64,000 nt of DNA from Cryobacterium tepidiphilum (GTDB lineage: Bacteria > Actinomycetota > Actinomycetes > Actinomycetales > Microbacteriaceae): contig NZ_RDSR01000003.1 of the NCBI RefSeq assembly GCF_003716325.1, positions 1-64,000 of the forward strand, written 5' to 3'. Shown here in pieces: positions 54,046 through 61,291 of this stretch; within the stretch, counting starts at the first letter, position 1; each line of letters opens with the position of its first letter. The translations under genes and the position numbers were made by a program. The notes under the pieces are model-generated. The model saw only the letters and a list, made by a program, of their open reading frames with translations. It did not search any database and was not told the origin of the DNA.

Positions 54046-54656
54046 AGCGGCACCTTCAGGAACGTGTGGAAGAGCAGGTAGATGCAGGCAATCGTGGCGA
54101 TGGGATAGATGACGAGCGCCTTCCAGCCACGGCCGTCATAGACCCACATCAGTGCGACCAGGAGGATCACGGCCGGGATGACGAAGTTCCCCGTCAGCGT
54201 CCAAGCGACAAGGAAGAGCGCCGAAAGCACGATGGTCCAGGCGAGCCGTACCCAGCCGCCACGGTTGGTGCTCTCCAGGTCTTCGCGGTCGAAGGGGGGC
54301 CGGGTGAAGGCGATGACCGCCAGCAGGATGGACAGCGCCAGCGCGATACCGCACATGACCGTGGGCCACCAGCGCGGGTCGATTCCGCCGGTCTCGGTGC
54401 GCACCCCGATGAGGCGCGAGCCGATGAGGCCGGCGACGCAGAGCACCACGAGACCCAACGCGATGGCCACTTCCAGCTTGCGCGAGGGACGCGCCTGGAG
54501 CGCGGATACCTCGCGCTCCATCTCTTCGACGAGGGCGAGTTCCTCTGCGGAGATGCCCTCCTCCAGGCTCGGCGTGCGAGTGACGGCGTCAGCCGGGCGG
54601 GACGGCCCCGCGGCGGTTGCCGCGGAGCCGTCCTGCTTGTTACGACGTGATTTCAC
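54042..54656 (-). CDS. tctB: Tripartite tricarboxylate transporter small permease TctB
   Basis: A 204-aa protein with an unusual ~50-residue hydrophilic N-terminal extension and then four membrane helices (VAIALGLVVLCVAGLIGSRLIG, ALSILLAVIAFTRPP, VILSALFLVAWTLTGN and VIYPIATIACIYLLFHTFLKVPL). This is the small permease subunit of the same transporter as tctA and tctC. It lies 12 bp after tctC. Confidence 0.88.
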   Translation of the reverse strand: MKSRRNKQDGSAATAAGPSRPADAVTRTPSLEEGISAEELALVEEMEREVSALQARPSRKLEVAIALGLVVLCVAGLIGSRLIGVRTETGGIDPRWWPTVMCGIALALSILLAVIAFTRPPFDREDLESTNRGGWVRLAWTIVLSALFLVAWTLTGNFVIPAVILLVALMWVYDGRGWKALVIYPIATIACIYLLFHTFLKVPL

Positions 54657-54668
54657 GATCGACCGGCG

Positions 54669-55670
54669 TCACTTGCCGAGGACTTCGCCGAAGCGCTCGT
54701 GCTCGTCGTTCACGAACTTCGTGAAGTCGTCAGCGCTCTTGTAGACGACGACCGTGCCCGTCTTGCTGATCGGGTCGACGAAGTCGGGCGACTTCACGGC
54801 CTTGGCGATCGCGTCTTCGAGCGTGGTCGCGACGTCGTCCGGCAGGCCCTTGGGCGCGTACAGGCCGCCCCACGCGCCGAACACCACGTCGTAGCCCTCA
54901 GACTTGGCGGTCGGAATGTCGGTGAACACGGGGTGCGGCTCGTCGCTGAACACGGCGAGCACGCGGAGCTGCCCGTTTTCGGCCGCGGTGTGGGTCTCGC
55001 CCGCACCGGCGACCACTGCGTCGACCTTGCCACCGGAGGCGGCGGTCACAGCGGGCGCGCCGCCATCGAACGGAACCGGGGTGAACTCGACGCCGGCCGC
55101 CTTGCCGAGCAGCTTGGTCGCAGCTTCCCACGAGGACCCGGCGCCGGAGTTGCTGACCGTGATCTTCTTGGTCTTCGCCGCCTCCACCAGGCTCTTGAGG
55201 TCCTTGTACGGGCTGTTGGCGGGAACCGCGATGGTGCCCGGCTGGTTCATGATCTCGCCCAGCAGCTGCACGTCGTCCGGGGAGACGTCGTAGCCGAGGT
55301 GGTCGAACATGGCCAGCTCGACGGGCGTGAACCCGATGTGGTAGCCGTCGGGCTTGAGGCCCGAGACGTACTTGACGGCGAGCGAGCCGGCGGCACCGGG
55401 GCGGTTCTCGACGATGATGCTCTGGCCGAGCTCCTTCTCGAGAACCTTGGCGATGGTGCGCGAGGCCAGGTCGGAACCGCCACCCGGAGCGGCCTGGACC
55501 GTCAGGGTGATGGGGTGCGAGGGGTAGTCGGAGCCCGAGGCAGCCTTGCCCGAGTCTCCCGATCCCCCGTTGGACGCACAGCCGGCCAGTGCGGCGGCCA
55601 TGCCGACGGTGGCTGTGACGGCAAGGGCACGCTTGAGCATGCTGATGCGGTTGCGGTGGTGAAGTTTCAC
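54669..55670 (-). CDS. tctC: Tripartite tricarboxylate transporter substrate-binding lipoprotein TctC
   Basis: A 333-aa Bug/TctC-type binding protein with a lipoprotein signal (AAALAGCASNGG, lipobox LAGC). The mature protein begins PSHPITLTVQAAPGGGSDLASRTIAKVLEKELGQSIIVENRPGAAG, the conserved ligand-loop region. It captures the carboxylate outside the membrane and delivers it to TctAB. GTG 55670 follows AAAGGGA at 7-8 bp. It is the first transporter gene after gntR. Confidence 0.94.
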   Translation of the reverse strand: MKLHHRNRISMLKRALAVTATVGMAAALAGCASNGGSGDSGKAASGSDYPSHPITLTVQAAPGGGSDLASRTIAKVLEKELGQSIIVENRPGAAGSLAVKYVSGLKPDGYHIGFTPVELAMFDHLGYDVSPDDVQLLGEIMNQPGTIAVPANSPYKDLKSLVEAAKTKKITVSNSGAGSSWEAATKLLGKAAGVEFTPVPFDGGAPAVTAASGGKVDAVVAGAGETHTAAENGQLRVLAVFSDEPHPVFTDIPTAKSEGYDVVFGAWGGLYAPKGLPDDVATTLEDAIAKAVKSPDFVDPISKTGTVVVYKSADDFTKFVNDEHERFGEVLGK

Positions 55671-55739
55671 TTCAGTTCCCTTTCTCTGTGGTGCATTGGG
55701 TGGTGCGATTGGGTCGTGGATAAGCGGATGGGGCGGGCG

Positions 55740-56414
55740 TCAGCCCGCGGCCTCGATGGCGAGCCGCTCGTAGGCGGCGATCATGCGTTCCCGGGCCCGG
55801 TCGATGTGGTCGCTGACTTCGTCGGCGACGCGGTCGTCGGCCGCCCGGAGCATGCCGAGGAGGGAGTTGTGGTCTTCCGCCGACTTGTGCAGGCGTTCCT
55901 CCTGCCCGACGGCGGACTGCAGGATGGTGGCGAGGATCGGCATGTACTGGTGCCACACGTCGGCCAGGCGGCGATTGCCGGAGATCGTGAACAGCAGGCC
56001 GTGGAAATCAACGTCGGCGTCGGCGAACCCGGGGTGGTCATCGATGACGGCTGCTTCCCGCATCCGCTCGACGCAGCCCTGCATCTCGGCAAACTGTTGG
56101 TCGGTGGCGTGGACCACGACGGCTTTGACAGCGAGCAGTTCGAGCGCCTTGCGCAGGTCGTACAGGTGGCCGATGTCCTCAGCGGTGAGTCCGACGACGT
56201 AGGCCGCCCGCTTGCGGACGGCGACCAGTCCCTCGCGTTCCAGCTGTTTGAGGGCGTCGCGGATCGGCCCGCGGCTGACGTCGAACCGGCCGGCGAGTTC
56301 CTCTTCCACCAGGCGCATGCCGTCGGGGAGGTCGCGGCGCAGGATCATTTCCCGCAACCGCTGGGCGACCTGGGCACCGAGGTTGACGCTCTGAATCGAA
56401 ATGGTGGAAACCAC
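55740..56414 (-). CDS. GntR/FadR-family (FCD) transcriptional regulator 1
   Basis: A 224-aa regulator: winged helix-turn-helix (RLVEEELAGRFDVSRGPIRDALKQLEREGLV) and a C-terminal FCD ligand domain with metal-binding-type Asp/His residues (DVDFHGLLFTISGNRRL, HNSLLGML). It heads the minus-strand tctCBA-dapA-ilvD operon and is divergent to a close paralogue at 56521. The ligand is probably the imported sugar acid or its keto-deoxy derivative. The start codon is GTG. Confidence 0.9.
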   Translation of the reverse strand: MVSTISIQSVNLGAQVAQRLREMILRRDLPDGMRLVEEELAGRFDVSRGPIRDALKQLEREGLVAVRKRAAYVVGLTAEDIGHLYDLRKALELLAVKAVVVHATDQQFAEMQGCVERMREAAVIDDHPGFADADVDFHGLLFTISGNRRLADVWHQYMPILATILQSAVGQEERLHKSAEDHNSLLGMLRAADDRVADEVSDHIDRARERMIAAYERLAIEAAG

Positions 56415-56441
56415 GCTGTCTCATCCTGTCTCGCGGTCCAT

Positions 56442-56456
56442 TGTTAACCGTGAACA
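56442..56456. promoter_or_regulatory. Imperfect palindrome between the two gntR genes, candidate operator
   Basis: TGTTAACCGTGAACA is symmetrical at 12 of 14 paired positions and lies in the ~105-bp divergent gap. A similar half site (AACAG) recurs twice just downstream (56456-56471). It suits a dimeric FadR/FCD regulator acting on both operons. Confidence 0.5.
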
Positions 56457-56520
56457 GAGAACAGTAAACAGATTTCCTAATAACATGTCAAGAAGCAGTT
56501 ACCGCGATGAGGAGGCAATG

Positions 56521-57189
56521 ATGACGACGTTCAAGCCCGTCCGGCGGAAGGCCTACGGGGAACAAGTCACCGAACACCTGCGGGATTCGATCGTTCGCGG
56601 CGAACTCGAGCTGGACCAGCGGCTCGTCGAGGAACAGCTGGCCGAGCGATTCGGCGTGAGCCGTGGCCCCATCCGAGAGGCATTGCGCCAGCTGGAGCTG
56701 GAGAGCCTGGTCGAGTCACGCGGGAACGGCACGTACGTGATCGGGATCAGCGAGAGGGACATCGACGAGCTCTACTCGCTGCGCGAGGCGATCGAGATCC
56801 TCGCCGCCGAGCTCGCGCTGCAGAACAGCACAGCCGAGGAGTGGGGCGAGCTGGCCGCGCTCGTCGCGCGGCTCGAGGCCGCCGCTGATGCCCGCGACGG
56901 CGACGAGTTCGCCGCCGCGGACATCCAGTTCCACAGCCTCATCTACACGCTCTCCGGACACCGCCGGCTGGCCGATGTCTGGTACCAGTACTCGGCGATG
57001 CTGAACACGCTGCTGCGCACGACCGTGCACGTCGACGCGGACCTCCATGAGTCCGCGGCCAAACACCGCGTCCTGCTGGAGCTCATGATGTCGGGTGACG
57101 GGTCGGCCGTCACGCGTGAACTGCGCGACCACCTCGAGGGCTCGCACCAACGGATGCTGGCGGCGCACCGCAAGGCGAAGAAAGACTGA
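56521..57189 (+). CDS. GntR/FadR-family (FCD) transcriptional regulator 2
   Basis: A 222-aa paralogue of the divergent regulator: RLVEEQLAERFGVSRGPIREALRQLELESLV and IQFHSLIYTLSGHRRLADVWYQYSAML are nearly the same in both. It heads the plus-strand operon of HpaI-like aldolase, KDPG-type aldolase and dehydrogenase. AGGAGG 5 bp upstream supports ATG 56521 over ATG 56518 or 56485. The two regulators may form heterodimers or respond to different intermediates. Confidence 0.88.
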   Translation: MTTFKPVRRKAYGEQVTEHLRDSIVRGELELDQRLVEEQLAERFGVSRGPIREALRQLELESLVESRGNGTYVIGISERDIDELYSLREAIEILAAELALQNSTAEEWGELAALVARLEAAADARDGDEFAAADIQFHSLIYTLSGHRRLADVWYQYSAMLNTLLRTTVHVDADLHESAAKHRVLLELMMSGDGSAVTRELRDHLEGSHQRMLAAHRKAKKD

Positions 57190-57193
57190 GGCC

Positions 57194-57946
57194 ATGGCGA
57201 CTCTGAAGCGGCTCTGGGCCGACAACACCCTGGCCTATGGCGTGTGGAGCGGGCTGGACGACCCCATCGCCGCTGAGATCATCGGCCGATCGGGATTCGA
57301 TTTCGTCGTGGTCGACCTGCAGCACGGATTCGCCGACATGGCTTCGGCCCCGGCTCTCATGAACGCGCTGGAGCACACGCCGTCGATCCCGGTGATCCGG
57401 GTGCCGTGGAACACCCCCGACCTGCTGATGCGAGCCCTCGACCTCGGCGCCGGCGCCGTGATCGTGCCCCTCGTGAGCACCGCTGCCGAGGCGCGGCGGG
57501 CTGCCGACGCGTGCCGGTACGCCCCGGCGGGCAATCGCAGCTGGGGACCGCTGTGGACCACCGCGCGGCGCACGCTGGTCGACGTCGCCGAGGGCGACGA
57601 GAAGGCCACCTGCATCGCCATGATCGAGACCGCGGAAGGGTTCGCGAACATCGATGAGATCGTCAGGGTCGACGGCCTGCATGCGATCTACGTCGGCCCG
57701 AACGACCTCGCCCTGAGCCTGGGCTTCGGACGGGTGCGATACCCGGAATCCCCCGAACTGCAGGCCGTCATCGAACGGATCGTCGACGCGGCCCACGAGG
57801 CCGGCATCGCCGTGGGTGTGGACTGCAACGGCACGGCGGAGATCGGGCACTGGCGCGACTACGGCGTGGACTTCGTGATCTCGCACACGGACACGACCCT
57901 GCTGCTGGAGTCGTCGGAGGCGGCGGCGCGCGCAGCCCGGGACTGA
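57194..57946 (+). CDS. HpcH/HpaI family class II aldolase
   Basis: A 250-aa barrel enzyme with the HpaI pattern: FDFVVVDLQHGFADM, PVIRVPWNTPDLLMRALDLGAGAVIVPLVSTAAEA, and metal ligands in AMIETAEGFANIDEI and YVGPNDLALSLG. The family cleaves 2-keto-3-deoxy acids or 4-hydroxy-2-oxo acids to pyruvate and an aldehyde using a divalent metal. It starts 4 bp after gntR-2. A KDG/keto-deoxy-glucarate type substrate is likely but not provable. Confidence 0.88.
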   Translation: MATLKRLWADNTLAYGVWSGLDDPIAAEIIGRSGFDFVVVDLQHGFADMASAPALMNALEHTPSIPVIRVPWNTPDLLMRALDLGAGAVIVPLVSTAAEARRAADACRYAPAGNRSWGPLWTTARRTLVDVAEGDEKATCIAMIETAEGFANIDEIVRVDGLHAIYVGPNDLALSLGFGRVRYPESPELQAVIERIVDAAHEAGIAVGVDCNGTAEIGHWRDYGVDFVISHTDTTLLLESSEAAARAARD

Positions 57947-58005
57947 CCGACCATCCTCAACCGGCCGCCGCCGCGGCTGCACCATCCCAACCGAAAGGAA
58001 CACGC

Positions 58006-58614
58006 ATGGACACCACCGCCTTCTTCGACGAGCACCTGTCGAAGCATCCCGTCATGGGCATCTTCCGCGGACTCTCTGCGACGCAGACCGTCGAGCTGTG
58101 CGAGAAGGCCTGGGCGGCCGGCGTGCAGCTGATCGAGGTCCCGATCCAGAGCGACGACGCGATCGCGACGCTCCGTGCCGTGATCGCGGCCGGCGCCGAC
58201 CGCGGCAAGCTGGTCGGGGCGGGCACGGTCACCTCCCCCGCGCTGGTGCGCGCGGCCGCGGAGGCGGGCGCGCGCTTCACGGTGGCGCCCGACCTGAACG
58301 AGGAGGTGGCCCGCGAGGCCGACCGGCTGGGTGTCGCCCACCTGCCCGGCGTCGCCACCTCGACCGAGATCGGCAAGGCGCTCGGCCTCGGACTCGTCTG
58401 GCAGAAGATGTTCCCGGCGGCACAGCTCGGCGCCGACTGGGCGGCCGCCCAGCACGGGCCCTTCCCAGAGGTGCAGTTCGTCGCCACCGGTGGCATCAAC
58501 GCCGGCAATGCCCAGTCGTTCCTCGATGCCGGCGTGCGCGCCGTGGCCGTGGGCTCCGCCTTCGCCGACCCGGAGCAGATCCGCCGGCTCGCCCTGCTCA
58601 CGGCCGCCTCATGA
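58006..58614 (+). CDS. KDPG/KHG-type aldolase (Eda family)
   Basis: A 202-aa class I aldolase: catalytic Glu44 in IEVPIQSD and Schiff-base Lys134 in WQKMFPAAQLG, plus GAGTVTSP and VATGGINAGNAQSF. Family members cleave 2-keto-3-deoxy-6-phosphogluconate, 6-phosphogalactonate or 4-hydroxy-2-oxoglutarate. A second aldolase type in the same operon suggests either two substrates or a phosphorylated and a non-phosphorylated branch. It overlaps the next gene as ATGA. Confidence 0.9.
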   Translation: MDTTAFFDEHLSKHPVMGIFRGLSATQTVELCEKAWAAGVQLIEVPIQSDDAIATLRAVIAAGADRGKLVGAGTVTSPALVRAAAEAGARFTVAPDLNEEVAREADRLGVAHLPGVATSTEIGKALGLGLVWQKMFPAAQLGADWAAAQHGPFPEVQFVATGGINAGNAQSFLDAGVRAVAVGSAFADPEQIRRLALLTAAS

Positions 58615-59567
58615 GCGAGCCGACCACCCGCATCCTTCAGGCCCAGCCGATGATGTCGATGCTGCAGGATGACCTCGCGCGCGACTACTTTGTCGTACCG
58701 TTCACGGCGACCGACTCCGCGGCCGACCTCGCCGAGCGCGGCCGGGGCGTCGCCATCGCGGTCACCACCGGAGAGGCGGGCCTGGGCGCCGAGCAGCTCC
58801 GCGCGCTTCCCGACCTCCGCGCGATCGTGAACTTCGGCGCCGGGTACGACTCGAGCGACATCGCAACGGCGCGCCGGCAGGGCGTCGTCGTGAGCAACAC
58901 CCCCGACGTGCTGACGGACTGCGTCGCCGACCTCGCCGTCGGCCTGGTCATCGACACGCTGCGTCGTGTGAGTCTCGCTGACCGGTTCCTGCGAGCCGGC
59001 CACTGGGCGAACGGCCCCTTTCCGCTCGCCGCGCGGGTGACGGGCAAGCGGATCGGCATCGTCGGACTCGGCCGCATCGGCCTGGCGATCGCCCACCGCC
59101 TGCGGGGCTTCGACGTGGCCATCTCGTACCACAACCGGCGCCCGAAGAACGACGTCGCCTACGACTACCTGGCCTCCGTCGAGGAGCTCGCCGCGTGGTG
59201 CGACGTGCTCATCGTCACCGCGCCGGGCGGCCCCGACTCACGAGGGCTCATCTCCGCCGACGTCCTTCGCGCGCTTGGCCCCGCCGGCTACCTCGTCAAC
59301 ATCGCACGGGGATCCGTCGTCGACGAGCCCGCCCTCGTGCAAGCGCTCATGGACGGCACGATCGCCGGCGCCGGGCTCGACGTCTTCGCCGACGAGCCGA
59401 ACGTTCCCGAGGCGCTCACAGGTCTGGACAATGTGGTGCTGACGCCGCACATCGGCAGCGGGACCGTGGAGAGCCGTCGGGCGATGGCCGACCTCGTGCT
59501 GGCGAACATCCAGCGCTTCCGTCAGACGGGCGCGCTGGTGACACCGGTGCCCGAACAGCCGGCGTGA
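58611..59567 (+). CDS. D-isomer-specific 2-hydroxyacid dehydrogenase
   Basis: A 318-aa NAD(P)-dependent dehydrogenase: nucleotide loop GIVGLGRIGLAIAHRL, catalytic Arg in NIARGSVVDEPAL, Glu in VFADEPNVPEAL and His in LTPHIGSGTVESRRAM. The GRPHR/GhrB-like sequence suggests glyoxylate or hydroxypyruvate reductase activity, which would deal with the C2/C3 product of aldol cleavage. Last gene of the operon. Confidence 0.9.
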   Translation: MSEPTTRILQAQPMMSMLQDDLARDYFVVPFTATDSAADLAERGRGVAIAVTTGEAGLGAEQLRALPDLRAIVNFGAGYDSSDIATARRQGVVVSNTPDVLTDCVADLAVGLVIDTLRRVSLADRFLRAGHWANGPFPLAARVTGKRIGIVGLGRIGLAIAHRLRGFDVAISYHNRRPKNDVAYDYLASVEELAAWCDVLIVTAPGGPDSRGLISADVLRALGPAGYLVNIARGSVVDEPALVQALMDGTIAGAGLDVFADEPNVPEALTGLDNVVLTPHIGSGTVESRRAMADLVLANIQRFRQTGALVTPVPEQPA

Positions 59568-59577
59568 CCGGGGTGCA

Positions 59578-60003
59578 CTAGGGCTGTGTCGCACCGCCCT
59601 GCCCGGCGACGTTGAGCATCCAGTTCACGCCGAACTTGTCGGTGCACATGCCGAAGGTGTCGCCCCAGGGCGCCTGCTCCAGCGGCATCGTGACGCTGCC
59701 GCCCTCCACGAGCTTGTCCCAGTAGGCGCGCAGCTCCTGCTCGTCCTCGCCGCTGACGGAGAGGGAGTAGCCGCCCGACGGGGCGTCCATGCTGTTCGGC
59801 GTGTCCGACGCCATCAGGACGAACTCATTGCTCGACGTGAGCATCGAGTGCATGACCTTGTCGGCCTCGGCCGGGTCTTCCGACGCCTGGAAGTCGCCGA
59901 AGGTGCTGACCGTGAGGTCACCGCCGAACACCGACTGGTAGAACGTCATGGCGTCGCGGGCGGTGTCCCGGAAGCTCAGGTACGGGTTCAAGCGAGTCGT
60001 CAT
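59578..60003 (-). CDS. VOC family protein (PhnB-like)
   Basis: A 141-aa PhnB-type member of the glyoxalase/bleomycin-resistance superfamily: NPYLSFRDTARDAMTFYQSVFGG at the start and PWGDTFGMCTDKFGVNWMLNV at the end. These proteins have a duplicated beta-alpha-beta fold; many are of unknown substrate. It is convergent with the dehydrogenase gene, 10 bp apart, and is probably unrelated to the sugar-acid pathway. Confidence 0.87.
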   Translation of the reverse strand: MTTRLNPYLSFRDTARDAMTFYQSVFGGDLTVSTFGDFQASEDPAEADKVMHSMLTSSNEFVLMASDTPNSMDAPSGGYSLSVSGEDEQELRAYWDKLVEGGSVTMPLEQAPWGDTFGMCTDKFGVNWMLNVAGQGGATQP

Positions 60004-60129
60004 TGTCTGTACTTCCTTGTCAGGGCGCGCCGGACGGACGCGCCGTCGTTGCTGAAGATCACTCTACTCGTGCCATACACTCATCTCTCAGATAAGCGGC
60101 TAGGCAGGATGGGCGGAGCGGAACACACA

Positions 60130-61281
60130 ATGCTCGACGTTGCGACACTACGGGTCGCGTTCGGTGTGGTGGCACTCACCCTGGTCTTCCTTTTCACCGT
60201 GACCACCCACCGCGGCCCCCGCTCGGCCTACAGCCGATGGTGGAGCCTGGCGCTCATCCTCTTCCTGGCGGGCTCGGCCGCCTATCTGTTCAATGGAACG
60301 CCGCACCAGGTCTGGGCCAACCCGCTCGGCAACGCCCTGCTGGTGGCCGGCGCCGCAGACGTGTGGGCGGGCGCCCGATCGCTGCGACTGCCGAGGCCGG
60401 AGGTCTGGCCCCTCGTCGCCGCCCCCGTCGTGGCCTTCGGCGTGGCCTCCCTCGACCACCCGGCCACCAACGTGTGGTCCGGCGGGGCCGCCTTCCTCGC
60501 CCTGATGAGCCTCATGATCGGGCTGGCCTCGTACGAGCTCTCCGCGCTTCCCCGGAGCTATTCCCGGGTGCGCCGGCCGATGTTCTTCGCGTCGGCGACG
60601 TTCTCCGCGTACTACTTCCTGCGGCTGGTCGCCTTCATGGCCGAGGGACCGGACGGCGCCACCTTCCGCGCCTACTTCGGATCGGCGGTCACCACGCTCG
60701 TCACCATGGTGCTCCTGGTCGTGGTCTCGTTCAGCATGGCGGCGCTCAGCAACGAGCAGCGCACCCGGGACCTGAACGCCCGGGCCATGCACGACAGCCT
60801 GACCGGGCTCCTCAACCGTGCCGGGTTCATCGAGGCGGCCACCGACACGGTGCGTCAGATGCAGCGCGAGAAGAGCTATGGGTCGCTGATCCTCGCCGAC
60901 CTCGATCACTTCAAGTCCATCAACGACACCTACGGCCACCCGGCCGGCGACGACGTGCTGCAGGTGTTCGCCGGCGCCTGCATGGGCAGCATCCGGGCGA
61001 CGGATGTCGTGGGCCGGTACGGCGGCGAGGAGTTCATCCTGCTCCTGCCCACGGCCGGTCCGGATCGGGCGCAGGAGGTGGTCGCCGAGATCAGTCGCAA
61101 GCTCACCGCCGCGCACGCGGACGATCCGCGTCTCGACCCGACCGCGAGTTACGGCATCGCCTCGTTCGGCCACGGGATCACCGACCTGAACAGCGTGATC
61201 GCCTCCGCGGATTCCGCGCTGTACCGGGCGAAGGCGCTCGGCCGCAACCGCTCTGAGCACGGCCTGCCCCAGTCGATCTAG
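60130..61281 (+). CDS. Membrane-bound diguanylate cyclase
   Basis: A 383-aa protein with about six to seven N-terminal membrane helices (residues 5-205) and a C-terminal GGDEF domain (215-375): HDSLTGLLNRAGF, LADLDHFKSINDTYGHPAGDDVL, GGEEF at 298-302. The allosteric inhibition site RATD lies five residues before GGEEF, so feedback control by c-di-GMP is expected. It makes c-di-GMP from GTP and may influence motility. ATG 60130 is chosen; ATG 60109 is possible. No EAL domain is present. Confidence 0.92.
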   Translation: MLDVATLRVAFGVVALTLVFLFTVTTHRGPRSAYSRWWSLALILFLAGSAAYLFNGTPHQVWANPLGNALLVAGAADVWAGARSLRLPRPEVWPLVAAPVVAFGVASLDHPATNVWSGGAAFLALMSLMIGLASYELSALPRSYSRVRRPMFFASATFSAYYFLRLVAFMAEGPDGATFRAYFGSAVTTLVTMVLLVVVSFSMAALSNEQRTRDLNARAMHDSLTGLLNRAGFIEAATDTVRQMQREKSYGSLILADLDHFKSINDTYGHPAGDDVLQVFAGACMGSIRATDVVGRYGGEEFILLLPTAGPDRAQEVVAEISRKLTAAHADDPRLDPTASYGIASFGHGITDLNSVIASADSALYRAKALGRNRSEHGLPQSI

Positions 61282-61291
61282 GCGGCCGGGC

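Noticed and set aside
60069-60095. Possible sigma-28 promoter before the diguanylate cyclase (TCAGATAA)
   Set aside because: The -10 matches 6 of 8, but the position for the -35 reads CGTG, so there is no real motif.
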